Below, piece by piece: positions 22,090-33,175 of a stretch of 64,000 bases of DNA. The notes under the pieces were generated by a model. The model was given only the letters and a program-made list of their open reading frames with translations, was not told the origin of the DNA and ran no database searches. The first letter of the stretch is position 1, and every line of letters starts with the position of its first letter. A program made the position numbers and the translations under genes. Origin of the DNA: Bidens hawaiensis (taxonomy: Eukaryota > Streptophyta > Magnoliopsida > Asterales > Asteraceae); assembly GCA_021521415.1 (NCBI GenBank), contig JAIQDT010003824.1, positions 186,001-250,000 of the forward strand. The letters run 5' to 3'.

Positions 22090-22441
22090 TGTTGGGCCGT
22101 ATTTTGTGGTTTATGCTTGTAGTTTCGGGTTTGGTTTTGATTTAGTTGGGCTTTTGTATGTAAACCGAGATCTGTTGATCTCGATGGCTTGAGTTGGGTT
22201 TAGACCTAGTTGGTAGGATATATATAGAACTTATATTAACGATATTAGGTTGTTCGTTCCTTATCAATCAACCGTGTAAGTTGTTAACGGCTTAAGCACC
22301 CAACGTATAATATACGTGTGTTTTGAAGCGTCTTAGTTGTTTTACTTGTGTACTTGGTTGTTTTATATAATCGGCTTAGTGATTAGTTTCCGCCTAATCA
22401 CCGAGTTTCTTGATATCACATTGAAAGATCCGTCACTTACA
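22090..22441 (+). repeat. 3' LTR of nested copia
   Basis: 352 bp, TGTTGGGCCGTATTTTG...CACTTACA, followed by target duplication TCATT. Divergence from the 5' LTR is a few percent by eye, so the insertion is not the newest event in the window. Confidence 0.93.
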
Positions 22442-23263
22442 TCATTACGCAACCGAGTGTCAAAAATCCAAGAATAAAGAAGAAGCCAATATTGTTCAAA
22501 CTGAACAAGTAATAAAAACTCTCCTGTTAGCTAGCTGCAGCTCCAAACAGGAAGATGTAATTTGTCTCAATAAAGAAAAGATAACACTAAGAAAATCCGA
22601 AGCCGAACCAAGTAATAAATATATATGGTACTTAGACAACGGAGAAAGCAACCATATGACAGGCATTAAATCTCATTTCTTTGAATTAAATGAACATTAA
22701 TGGAGAATTAAAATTCGAAGATGGTTTGCATGTGAAAATAAGAGGGTAAGGCTCAATACGAGTAAATTGTAATATGGTGAAGTGATCGAGGTTTATTGCA
22801 TACCTGATCTTCGAAATAACATTTTAAGCTTAGGATAAGCTATTGAAAATGGGTGTGATATACGAATGAAGAACGAGTTTTTATGGATATATGATGACTC
22901 TCGTGATCTCCTAATGAAGGTGGAAAGATCACAAAATCGTCTCTACAAAGTAAAGCTTGATATGGGAAAATCAATGTGTTTTCTTACAAAATAAAACGAG
23001 ATGTCAATGTTGTGGCATGCTAGACTCGGATACATTGGATTCGAGTATGTTAAAATGATTGTTAAGAAAAACACGGCCAAGGGTGTGACGGATTTTACCC
23101 ATCAACCACAAGTATGCGATGCATGTTTAGTTAGAAAACAAACACGACACTCGTTTCCAGCTCAAGCACAATATTGAGCAAAGCGAGCGCTCGACTTAGT
23201 CTACGGTGACCTATGTGGACCAATCTCACCAAAAACACAATCTGGTAACAAATGTGTATTTTT

Positions 23264-23420
23264 TAGGGATTTTTACATATTTCCCCTTCCTAACCTTATA
23301 AAATTACATATTTCCCCAAAGTACAAGTTTTTAATGCAAAATGTACAATGCCCTTTAAGCATGGTTTGGGGAAATATGTAATTTCAAAGTTTAGGAAGGG
23401 GAAATATGTAAATGCCCCTA
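23264..23420. mobile_element. 157-bp MITE-like foldback element in copia integrase
   Basis: Ends TAGGGATTTTTACATATTTC and, inverted, TAGGGGCATTTACATATTTC form imperfect terminal inverted repeats of about 31 bp (both continue CCCTTCCTAA). Removing it reconnects the integrase frame from GNKCVF to LLVDDYSRY. Flanking T5 runs could be the target duplication but are low in complexity. The superfamily is unassigned. Confidence 0.75.
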
Positions 23421-23443
23421 TTTTTATTGGTGGATGATTACTC

Positions 23444-23445
<2 letters not shown>

Positions 23446-23494
<49 letters not shown>
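23446..23494. repeat. (AT)24 microsatellite
   Basis: A pure AT run replaces part of the integrase coding sequence just after the VDDYSRY motif. Confidence 0.97.
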
Positions 23495-23496
<2 letters not shown>

Positions 23497-26015
23497 TAAA
23501 CTTTAAGGATGAAGCATTGAACTTCTTCGTTAAGTTCAAAGAAGTAGTCGAAGACGAAATAGGTCATAAGATTAAGACCTTAAGAACCGATAGAGGAGGA
23601 GAGTTTACCTCAACGAGTTCAAGACATTTTGTCAAATAAATGGCATACTACGACAGCTCATAGCCCCTTACATTCCACAACATAATGAAGTGGTAGAATG
23701 CAAGAACAGGACCATGATCGGAACCACACGGTGCCTACTAAAAGGTATGAATGTCCCACAAAACTTTTATGGTGAAGGAGTGAGACATGCGGTGTATGTG
23801 CTAAACTGCACACCAACAAAGGCCCTTGAAAACATAACACCGTACGAAGCAATGTCAGGGCGAAAGCCGAATTTAAAACACTTGAGAGTGTTCGGCTATT
23901 TGCCTCACGTGAAGATTCCTACAGTAAATTTAAGGAAACTTGATGATAGAAGTAAAAGAACCATTTATTTGGGTACCGAACCAGGAAGTAAAGCATATCG
24001 GTTATATAACCCAAATACAAATAAAGTAATAGTGAGCCGCGATGTGGAATTTGAAGAAAACAAGGCGTGGGATTGGTAGAATCATCTCACATATACCAAT
24101 GAAGGATCCAAATGGATAGATTTTGTGGTCGAAGGAGAATTAACCACAACCGATGATAATCAAGATGAGACCCATGCATGGGGAAGATACCGACGAACCA
24201 GAAACCCCAAGTACCCCACCAAGCCAAGGATCACAGTCGACAGGGTCCAGTCGTGGTCAAGATGAATCTCCTATGTTTTCGCAAAATGAATCAGCAAATG
24301 AAAACACAGAAAGTGAAGAGATAGACCCTAACGTGGATAACACACCAGTTCAAGGTCTAAGTAATTTGGCAGAAATATCTGAAAGAGCTCCATCCATGGG
24401 AGAGCTTGGAGATTTTGTAATTCAAGGAGTTGAGATACATGGAAATGAACTCCTATTGATGCATAAAGAACCGATGAATTACAAAGAACCGACTGGGAAT
24501 AATGCATGGGAAAAAGCAATGCAAAACGAGTTAGATTTGATAGAAAAGAATAGAACATGGACACTGACTAACCTACCTCCTGGACACAAGCCCATTAGTT
24601 TAAAATGGGTATTTAAGTTGAAAAAAGATGCGAAAGGTGAAGTAATAAAATATAAAGCACGTCTTGTCTAAAAAGGATACGTACAAAGACATGGTATTGA
24701 CTATGAAGAAGTATTCGCACCAGTAGCTAGAATCGCAACCGTTCGATTACTACTCGCACTAACTACACATGAAGGATGGACTGTTTTTCACTTCGATGTC
24801 AAGACAACATTCTTGCATGGTGAATTAAATGAAGAAGTATATGTAGAACAACCTGAAGGTTTCGTGAAACCATGAGCTGAAAACAAGGCCTATAAGCTAA
24901 TAAAAGCATTATATGGACTAAGCCAAGCACCGCGAGCTTGGAATACTAGATTGAATAATACTTTAAAGGACCTTGGTTTCAAGAAATGTCCAAGAGAAGC
25001 AGCAGTGCATACACCTGAAAATGGAAAAAGAAAGTCAGTAGTAGGCATCTATGTTGATGACTTAAGCGTAACAGGAAACGATAAAGAAGAAATCTCAAAA
25101 TTCAAGAAGCAAATGAAGAAGTCATTTGAAATGAGTGACCTTGGAGAACTAAAGTACTATAAAGTACTATCTAGGGATCGAAGTACTACAAAACAAAGAA
25201 GGGGTGACGTTAAAGCAATCAGGTTATGCAAAGAAGCTATTAAAGGACGCTGGGATGTTAGAATGTAATCCTACGCGATACCCAATGGAAGCAGGTCTAA
25301 AATTATCAAAGAATGAAGAACAAGTTGAAGCAAATGCAACGGAATACCGAAAGCTGCTAGGATGTCTAAGGTATCTAACTCATACAAGGCCAGACATCAA
25401 CTTTGTAGTAGGATATGCAAATCGGTTTATGCACTCGCCAAAGGTAGCTTACATGAAAGCAGTGAAACATTTACTATGGTATGTAAGAGGTATGATCGAG
25501 TACGGAATTCAATACAAGAAAGGAGGCAGAAAAATATTAAAGGGTTATAGTGATAGTAGCTATAACATGGATTTGATGATGGAAAGAGCACAACTGGAAC
25601 TATATTTTATTTATGTTATGCTCTGATTGCATGGAACACTTAGAAACAATCTACAGTTGCTCTATCATCTTGTGAGGCTAAATTCATGGCATCCTCCTCA
25701 GCTGCATGTCAAGCCTTATGGTTACAAGGATTGTTAGAAGACTTGACTAGTTGGAAGCAAGAGAAAGTGACGCTATTTGTGGATAACAGATCAGCAATAT
25801 CATTAATGAAAAATCCAGTATTTCACGGACGAAGCAAACATATAAGTACAAAATACCACTTCAAATGAGAATGCATGGAGAAGCAACAAATCAAAGTGGA
25901 GCACATTAGTGGCGAGGAACAGAAGGCAGATATACTAACGAAAGCATTACCAAGAATCAAGTTCATAGAGATGCGCGAACTACAGGCGTCAAGGACCTCG
26001 CAATACAAGATTGAG

Positions 26016-26029
26016 ATTAAAGGGGTGAT
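26016..26029 (+). promoter_or_regulatory. Polypurine tract of outer copia (unit 1)
   Basis: GATTAAAGGGGTGAT lies directly before TGTTAGTTAATCATC, the LTR start. The same tract recurs 1,761 bp downstream at about 27777. Confidence 0.75.
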
Positions 26030-26480
26030 TGTTAGTTAATCATCGATCCCGTTAAGTTTATTAGAGTTTAGTTAAAAAATACCGTTAATATAGTTTAGTG
26101 CCATAATTGTAATTAGGTGATAGTTTGTGTAAAGAATGTAAATATGAAAATAGAACCGATGCGACTGTTATTGAACTGTCGTGTCCCTTGCCGGAATAAC
26201 CGTCGCCGGAAATAACCGTCACTGGAGGGTATAAATACCCCTCCCCGGTCAATTGTAAATTCATCACAATCACATTCATATTTATAAAGAAATCGTTTCC
26301 ATATTATTTTGTGTTCATATTATCGTTTATCGATCCAATTTTTTTATCATAGTGTTTGCTTAGCTAGAGCTCCGGGCGTCGTTGTTGAACTTTTGTATAA
26401 TGCTTACCGATTTTAATGAAAATTTAATTGTGTTTTAGTTTCATTCTCAACTCAAAACTTAATCTTGTGCAAATTAATCG
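26030..26480 (+). repeat. 3' LTR of outer copia (unit 1; right end uncertain)
   Basis: Starts TGTTAGTTAATCATCGATCC. A TATA box GGGTATAAATACCC stands at about 26227. The right boundary cannot be fixed because the 5' LTR is missing. 26480 is an estimate. Confidence 0.65.
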
Positions 26481-26544
26481 TTTTTTGTTATGTAAAAGAT
26501 CTGGAAATCGGCCTCCAAAAAGTTTTCCGGAAAAATCTCCAACG

Positions 26545-26676
26545 CAGCACTAGCGGTGACGGTTTGGGCAGTAGCAACAAGGAATAGTGGCAAGACATGT
26601 CGCCACTAACAACTTTAATGATAACAAGTATTAGCGGCAACTTCTGTCACCGCTGAAGCTTCTATTCTTTGTAGTG
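26545..26676 (-). mobile_element. CACTA-type transposon end (unit 1)
   Basis: Reading inward on the minus strand from 26676, CACTACAAAGAATAGAAGC is a typical dicot En/Spm terminus. It is followed by subterminal GCGGTGAC/GCCGCTA words on both strands. Only one end is recognised, so it is a fragment. The same end recurs at 28437 in unit 2. Confidence 0.55.
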
Positions 26677-26865
26677 ACATGAAATATAGTTAAAATTTAA
26701 CTTATTTATTACAATAAATCATTGAGGCCATTAAAAAATATGGCTGGGGTATTCGAACATGATTATTTAATTGTATCTAAAGGTGTCCAGAACAGACATG
26801 TTGAGTCAAGGCGCACTAAAACTAAAGTTTCTTTTCACATTAATTGTATACGCGTCAATCCTTGG

Positions 26866-28625
26866 AGAAGCAAATGAAGAAGTCATTTGAAATGAGTGAC
26901 CTTGGAGAACTAAAGTACTATAAAGTACTATCTAGGGATCGAAGTACTACAAAACAAAGAAGGGGTGACGTTAAAGCAATCAGGTTATGCAAAGAAGCTA
27001 TTAAAGGACGCTGGGATGTTAGAATGTAATCCTACGCGATACCCAATGGAAGCAGGTCTAAAATTATCAAAGAATGAAGAACAAGTTGAAGCAAATGCAA
27101 CGGAATACCGAAAGCTGCTAGGATGTCTAAGGTATCTAACTCATACAAGGCCAGACATCAACTTTGTAGTAGGATATGCAAATCGGTTTATGCACTCGCC
27201 AAAGGTAGCTTACATGAAAGCAGTGAAACATTTACTATGGTATGTAAGAGGTATGATCGAGTACGGAATTCAATACAAGAAAGGAGGCAGAAAAATATTA
27301 AAGGGTTATAGTGATAGTAGCTATAACATGGATTTGATGATGGAAAGAGCACAACTGGAACTATATTTTATTTATGTTATGCTCTGATTGCATGGAACAC
27401 TTAGAAACAATCTACAGTTGCTCTATCATCTTGTGAGGCTAAATTCATGGCATCCTCCTCAGCTGCATGTCAAGCCTTATGGTTACAAGGATTGTTAGAA
27501 GACTTGACTAGTTGGAAGCAAGAGAAAGTGACGCTATTTGTGGATAACAGATCAGCAATATCATTAATGAAAAATCCATTATTTCACGGACGAAGCAAAC
27601 ATATAAGTACAAAATACCACTTCAAATGAGAATGCATGGAGAAGCAACAAATCAAAGTGGAGCACATTAGTGGCGAGGAACAGAAGGCAGATATACTAAC
27701 GAAAGCATTACCAAGAATCAAGTTCATAGAGATGCGCGAACTACAGGCGTCAAGGACCTCGCAATACAAGATTGAGATTAAAGGGGTGATTGTTAGTTAA
27801 TCATCGATCCCGTTAAGTTTATTAGAGTTTAGTTAAAAAATACCGTTAATATAGTTTAGTGCCATAATTGTAATTAGGTGATAGTTTGTGTAAAGAATGT
27901 AAATATGAAAATAGAACCGATGCGACTGTTATTGAACTGTCGTGTCCCTTGCCGGAATAACCGTCGCCGGAAATAACCGTCACTGGAGGGTATAAATACC
28001 CCTCCCCGGTCAATTGTAAATTCATCACAATCACATTCATATTTATAAAGAAATCGTTTCCATATTATTTTGTGTTCATATTATCGTTTATCGATCCAAT
28101 TTTTTTATCATAGTGTTTGCTTAGCTAGAGCTCCGGGCGTCGTTGTTGAACTTTTGTATAATGCTTACCGATTTTAATGAAAATTTAATTGTGTTTTAGT
28201 TTCATTCTCAACTCAAAACTTAATCTTGTGCAAATTAATCGTTTTTTGTTATGTAAAAGATCTGGAAATCGGCCTCCAAAAAGTTTTCCGGAAAAATCTC
28301 CAACGCAGCACTAGCGGTGACGGTTTGGGCAGTAGCAACAAGGAATAGTGGCAAGACATGTCGCCACTAACAACTTTAATGATAACAAGTATTAGCGGCA
28401 ACTTCTGTCACCGCTGAAGCTTCTATTCTTTGTAGTGACATGAAATATAGTTAAAATTTAACTTATTTATTACAATAAATCATTGAGGCCATTAAAAAAT
28501 ATGGCTGGGGTATTCGAACATGATTATTTAATTGTATCTAAAGGTGTCCAGAACAGACATGTTGAGTCAAGGCGCACTAAAACTAAAGTTTCTTTTCACA
28601 TTAATTGTATACGCGTCAATCCTTG
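26866..28625 (+). repeat. 1,761-bp tandem duplication, unit 2
   Basis: Repeats unit 1 including the copia RT tail, RNase H, polypurine tract (about 27777-27790), LTR (from 27791) and CACTA-like end (28437). It ends about 120 bp upstream of the kinase start codon at 28744. The junction at 26865/26866 has only a few bases of shared sequence. Confidence 0.95.
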
Positions 28626-28743
28626 TTCCGAGAACAAGACTTTCACTTTATAAGTCGCCTATCCTCTTATAAATTTAAAATCATCATATAATTTATAGGC
28701 ATGTCGTTCAGTTTCTCTTCCTACTTACCCTTGTTCAAGAATT

Positions 28744-29830
28744 ATGTTTGCTACCACCAACAATGAATATGAACCCTCCACCTCTACCACGACCAGTGCC
28801 TCCGTTAAGTGGTCACAACTCACAACTATGCCGTCACTTCGAATATCATGAAATTCTTTCAGCGACAGAAAACTTTGATGAATCGTCAGTTATTGGGTGT
28901 GGAGGTTTTGGGAAAGTCTATAAAGGTATGATTTACAATGGATCTACTCATGTAATTGCAGCCATTAAACGCTTAGATGTGATGTCCAATCAAGGAGCAT
29001 CCGAGTTCTGGGCTGAGGTTGAAATGCTTTCCAAGTTGCATCATTGTCATCTAGTGTCTTTGATTGGTTACTGTAATTATCAAAGAGAGATGATACTCGT
29101 ATATGAATACATGCCCAAAGGAACACTTGCTGATCATCTCCACAAACTTCATACCCCTCTTTCTTGGTCCGAGCGACTCAAGATGTGCATAGGTGCGGCT
29201 CGGGGTTTAGACTACCTCCATACTGGTACGGGAATTGAGTTTGGTATCATACATCGAGATGTCAAGAGCAGCAATGTTTTGTTAGATGAAAGATGGGCAA
29301 CTAAAGTTTCAGATTTCGGGTTGTCTAAAATAAGCCCAAAGAATCAGCCATCAACACATGTCAGCACGCTAGTTAAAGGTACTTTTGGGTATTTCGATCC
29401 AAATTATTTCGCCACAGGAAAGCTAACAACGAAGTCTGATGTGTATGCATTTGGGGTAATATTGTTGGAAGTATTATGTCGGAAGAGGGCTGTTGATGAT
29501 AGTCTTGATGATGGATTAGCAACATGGGCTCAAGACTCTATCAAAGATGGTCGTTTGAAGGATATTGTTGATCCTGATATATGAGGGATGAGATATCCCC
29601 TACATGTTTGAAACAGTTTGCTCGAATCACAGAAAGATGTTTAGAAAACCAACCAAAGAACCGTCCTAGCATGGATGAGATTGTCCTTACTCTTGATTAT
29701 CTACTAACCTTACAAGGGAGAACCAATAAATTGTTGCAAGAGGGAGGAAAGACGATATTTGGTTGAATGGTTGATAAGTTTTCCTCCGCTGACAATACCC
29801 AGAACTCAGGTATTCCAATCTTCTCATTTA
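28744..29830 (+). pseudogene. CrRLK1L-like receptor-like kinase domain, broken
   Basis: ATG at 28744 (MFATTNNEYEPSTSTTTSAS) matches the N-terminus of the kinase gene at 50107. A 7-bp ACAACTC duplication near 28815 shifts the frame before LCRHFEYHEILSATENF. The kinase then reads through: VIGCGGFGKVYKG, AAIKRLD (ATP lysine), IIHRDVKSSNVLLDE, VSDFGLSK, GTFGYFDPNYF and DVYAFGVILLEVLCRKRA. A second shift near 29582 (TGAGGG after DPDI) and a stop at 29763 (TTTGGTTGAATGG, where the paralog has Arg) follow. There is no signal peptide, malectin domain or membrane span, so it is RLCK-like. The sequence reaches AACTCAG/GTATTCC, equivalent to the exon-1 donor of the tandem-kinase paralog, and is replaced at 29837 by a transposon. 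No second kinase was found downstream. TATAAATTT near 28667 may be its TATA box. Confidence 0.9.
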
Positions 29831-29836
29831 CACTTA

Positions 29837-31241
29837 GGGTATGTTTGGTATAAGGTAATAGAATAGACGAGAGAATGGAATGAACATGGTAATGGAATGG
29901 ATAAAGGAATGAAATAGATTATTACATTGTCATATTTGGTTACCATGTAGTAATGGAATAATTAATCACTTTATTTTTATTATTATTAATATTTTATTAG
30001 TAATAATAATAATAATTATAATAATAATAATATGAATATTCATAATAACTAATTTTTAGGACCATCATGCTGCAACGAGATCGTTAAACCAAATAAAACT
30101 AATCGTAACAATGTTGAATCACGTATTTGAGTTGTGAAATGTTAACTAGTCAAATTTAAAATAATAATATTGATAGTGCAGTAATAGTTCAAATGTAATA
30201 ATTATAATTATATTATAATATACGAAACAATAATGAAAAGTATACAATAATAATATAATAATTATAATTGGAAAATAATAATAATCATATAATTATAATT
30301 ATAATTATAATTACAATATCATAAAAAATATAATAATTATAATAGTAATAGCAATTGTTGAATTTTTGACTTTTTCATTCCTTGAAGAAATGAAAAAAAA
30401 ACTCATATACCCAAAAGAATGAAAATCTTAGGTAGCATTTGTTATGTAGGAATGGAGTGCAGAATGGAATGACCCATTGTGAGGAAATGAAGAAAAGTGT
30501 GTTTGGTTGATCAAATGAATAGAATTACCCATTACCTAGTCCATTTCATTCCCTTTAAAACACCTCATGTTTTTTTTTTCATTCCATTCCCTCTTTCACC
30601 CTATATCACCTCCACCACTCACACCATCACCACCCCCCACCACCACTCACACCATCAACACCCACCACCACCACCGTCGCCACCACCAATATCGTCCACC
30701 GCCGCCGTTACTGCCACCAACCATCTCCATAAGTGCCGGCCGCCCACCGCCGCCGCAACCACCAACCACCACCATTATCGTCCACCGTCACCGTTACTGC
30801 CACCAACCATCACCATTAGTGCCAGTTGCCCACCACCGCCACCCTACCACCACCACCATCAACCATTGCCCCCGCCCCTCACCACCACCACTCGTCACCC
30901 ACCTTCACTACTACCCACTGCTTGCCACCTCCACCACGCACCTCCAAAACCATTATCTCACGTCGCCCGCCACCACCCGCCACCATCATCCAACATCACC
31001 GCCCACCAATGCCACGACCACCACCTACCTCCCGCCACCGCCACTTACTACCATTTTAATTTTATTTTTTTTCTTTTTTTCCTATCTAACAAACAACACA
31101 AAGTAATTATTCATTTCATTCTCATGTAGTAACCAAACATCTCATTGGAATGGTAATAACTAATTCCATTCCTTTGTCCATTCCATTATAACGTTCATTC
31201 CATTCCGTCGTCCATTTCATTACCTTATACGAAACAGACCC
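29837..31241. mobile_element. PIF/Harbinger-like non-autonomous element, 1.4 kb
   Basis: Left end GGGTATGTTTGGTATAAGG and inverted right end GGGTCTGTTTCGTATAAGG are flanked by TTA (29834-29836 and 31242-31244), the target duplication typical of PIF/Harbinger. Long terminal inverted repeats continue for over 60 bp with ATGGAATGAAC words. The interior is AT-rich (ATA/TTA repeats) and holds a CCACCA-rich block. No transposase was found. Confidence 0.75.
30600..31065 (+). repeat. CCACCA/CCATCA low-complexity block
   Basis: C-rich, almost G-free plus strand with CCACCACCATCACC words. It keeps three frames open, giving Pro/His/Thr-rich reading frames of up to 210 codons that I regard as non-genic. 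Confidence 0.85.
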
Positions 31242-31244
31242 TTA

Positions 31245-31899
31245 AAATGGAATGAGTTTCATTCCATATTGAATGATCTATTCCATTCATGCACTACAAA
31301 ACTTTTTACACCTTATGTTTTAGTGTACTACAAAACCGTTACAACCATCCTTCCTACACAACCATTTTATTAAAACACATAATTGTACAAAGTATTTACA
31401 TATAGCCATAACAATTTTAAAGTAAAAAGAACAATTCAAAATCTCAACATAAACATGTATTCTTTTGTCATGCATGGAAAAATAAACAAGCGTACAATAT
31501 ATTCTTTTGTTTAACTAATTTAACAAAACGAAGACCAAACAACTATTTCTTGATTGTTTTTAAAGCAATAACCTTCACAATGTTATCCATCAGCTTGTTT
31601 ATATAAGAAAGTAGGATCTTCGCAGCCCGTTTGTTTCGTATGCAAACAACTTTTAATCTTGTTTATTTGACTCTTCTACAAACCCACAATCCTAGTTCAT
31701 TTGTTCTCGGGCCCATACACATTGCCAATACGTCTCATAGTAAAAATACCGATCTTTATAATTTTAATTGTAGGCTTGTCAACCCTTTCAGTTAGGTGCC
31801 CGAATTTCAGTCATATCTGTCTTTGAATATCCAATAAATCTCACATAGCTCACAAAATGTTACAGAAGGTTAAAATTATGATGTCACCAAAACTTTAAA
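31245..31899. other. Spacer, nothing recognised
   Basis: AT-rich sequence with two CACTACAAAAC-like words at 31293 and 31323, too weak to call a transposon end. The WAK-like second exon expected for a complete tandem-kinase paralog is not here. Confidence 0.5.
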
Positions 31900-32639
31900 T
31901 AAATGCACAAAATGAAACTCACCTCGAAATTGAAGATAGATTGAAATATAAACCGTAAGCGCAATAACGAAACCGAAGCAACCGATCTAAAGAATCCGAA
32001 ATAATTGAACTTCTCGAACTATAAGTAAAATAAATACGAACGTTTAAAGACTAGCTCACGGGATTATACGGGTTAATTATTTGGTTTTAAAGATGACGCG
32101 ATTATTATTTTAAGGCGTGGATTATTTTAATATTATTCTATGCTTAACGGAAGTTTAATGGTTTTTAATATTATAACTTTAATACTAATATGAGAGTTAC
32201 GGTTTTGTATTGAACGGATTAACAATTTAAAGTTGGTGCGTTAAGGCTAACGAATCGTAATATAATTTTAAATGATTTAATGAAATATATTATTTAAATA
32301 TCATTTGGCTAATAAGTTAACATTTAATAAAAGAAAAAATGACATTTGCTAGGCATGGGTTAAAGTTTACGAATTTAACTAAATTCTAACGGTTTTAATG
32401 AATTAAAAGTTAGACAATTTAAGCTTAACGAATTCAAATTTACGAGTTAAAGATTTTGAAAGTTGGTTTTACACGGGGAAAGATTTATACTTAATTATAA
32501 AATTTTGTTTAGTTTAAAAACAACCTTATTAGATTTATTATGATTTTTAAATGAGTTTTTATTAATAAAGTGATTTTTGATTATGATTTTTTTTATGATT
32601 TTTATTAGATTTATTAATAAAGTGAGTAAACTGGTTTTG

Positions 32640-32740
32640 TAAAAAAAAAAATAACAATGATGCACTGGCCCGGGTTCGAACCCGAGTCTTGTGTGCCGCA
32701 TCCATAAGTCTTAACCACTTGAACCAGCTTATAACTTGTT
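32640..32740 (-). ncRNA. tRNA-like Pol III cassette in large LTR (antisense)
   Basis: On the minus strand, A box TGGTTCAAGTGG, B box CGGGTTCGAACCCG and then a T11 run about 20 bp downstream (complement of the A run at 32641-32651). It corresponds in position to the cassettes at 1322 and 41370. Confidence 0.5.
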
Positions 32741-32792
32741 CAAACAATAGAAATAGAAATTTATAAATTATTATGAAAAACATCATCATCTT

Positions 32793-33175
32793 TGTTGGGC
32801 CTATTTATGTGGTTTGTACTTTAGTCAGTGTGTTTAATTTGGGCTGTTTATGTAAACCGAGATCTATTTGGATCTCGGTGGGCTTTTGGTTAGTATTGGG
32901 CTTGTGTGGGTAGTTCCTTATATATATAGAATGAATTGTATTGGGTAAAGGTGGTTCATTCACTGGTGTCTTGGCCGTCTAGGGGTTGTTCTAGACGAGT
33001 TTTGTATTAATAGTGCTTAAGCACCCAACGTATAATAATACGTGTGTTTTGAAGCCATTCGTGTGTTCTACGTGTTTGTGTTTACTTGTGTTCTTGAATC
33101 ATCTAGTGTTGGAATTCCGCACCAACACCTAGATTGTTGATATCATAATTGTAGTGATCCAGATTCGGGACTACA
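32793..33175 (+). mobile_element. Solo copia LTR with perfect ATCTT target duplication
   Basis: TGTTGGGCCTATTTATG...GGGACTACA is flanked by ATCTT at 32788-32792 and 33176-33180. Shared phrases (GTAAACCGAGATCT, TGCTTAAGCACCCAACGTATA, GATATCA) show it belongs to the same family as the nested element at 12645. Confidence 0.93.

Larger units (their letters stand above)
12645..22441 (+). mobile_element. Nested Ty1/copia retrotransposon, 9.8 kb
   Basis: It is bounded by two LTRs (12645-13002 and 22090-22441) and a perfect 5-bp target duplication TCATT (12640-12644 and 22442-22446), inside the gag knuckle of the older copia element. Order: LTR, initiator-Met primer site, phased leader, gag with two CCHC knuckles, protease, integrase, reverse transcriptase, RNase H, a 2.1-kb noncoding 3' region, polypurine tract, LTR. 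The protease-integrase-RT order is diagnostic of copia. Several stops and frameshifts make it non-autonomous today. A related solo LTR sits at 32793-33175. Confidence 0.95.
22442..26029 (+). pseudogene. Outer copia element: rest of gag, protease, integrase, RT, RNase H
   Basis: Resumes the broken knuckle (HYATEC), then protease YLDNGESNHMTG (about 22635), pre-integrase MLWHARLGYIGFEYVKM, and integrase LVYGDLCGPISP, LLVDDYSRY and LRTDRGGEF, with a MITE and an AT repeat inserted in the core. NITPYEAMSGRKPNLKHLRV and the RT block KWVFKLKKDAKGEVIKYKA, FHFDVKTTFLHGEL, LYGLSQAPRAW and IYVDDLSVTG follow. RNase H has LFVDNRSAISLMKNP and ends near ILTKALP. A 10-bp tandem duplication (AAAGTACTAT, about 25154-25170) frameshifts RT, and stops occur at about 24670, 24874 and 25867. 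Dead before its tail was duplicated, because both tail copies share these lesions. Confidence 0.9.
25105..26865 (+). repeat. 1,761-bp tandem duplication, unit 1
   Basis: Runs from AGAAGCAAATGAAGAAGTC in RT through RNase H, 3' LTR, a CACTA-like end and flanking sequence to GCGTCAATCCTTG. Unit 2 follows directly. The only difference I noticed is G25818 versus T27579 (Val versus Leu in MKNPVFHG/MKNPLFHG). Confidence 0.95.

Noticed and set aside
30497..31129. Pro/His/Thr-rich frames up to 210 codons
   Set aside because: All three frames stay open only because the strand is a CCACCA-type low-complexity block inside a transposon; no domain and no start context.
31293..31335. CACTA transposon end (CACTACAAAAC)
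   Set aside because: Only the first few bases match and no subterminal repeats follow.
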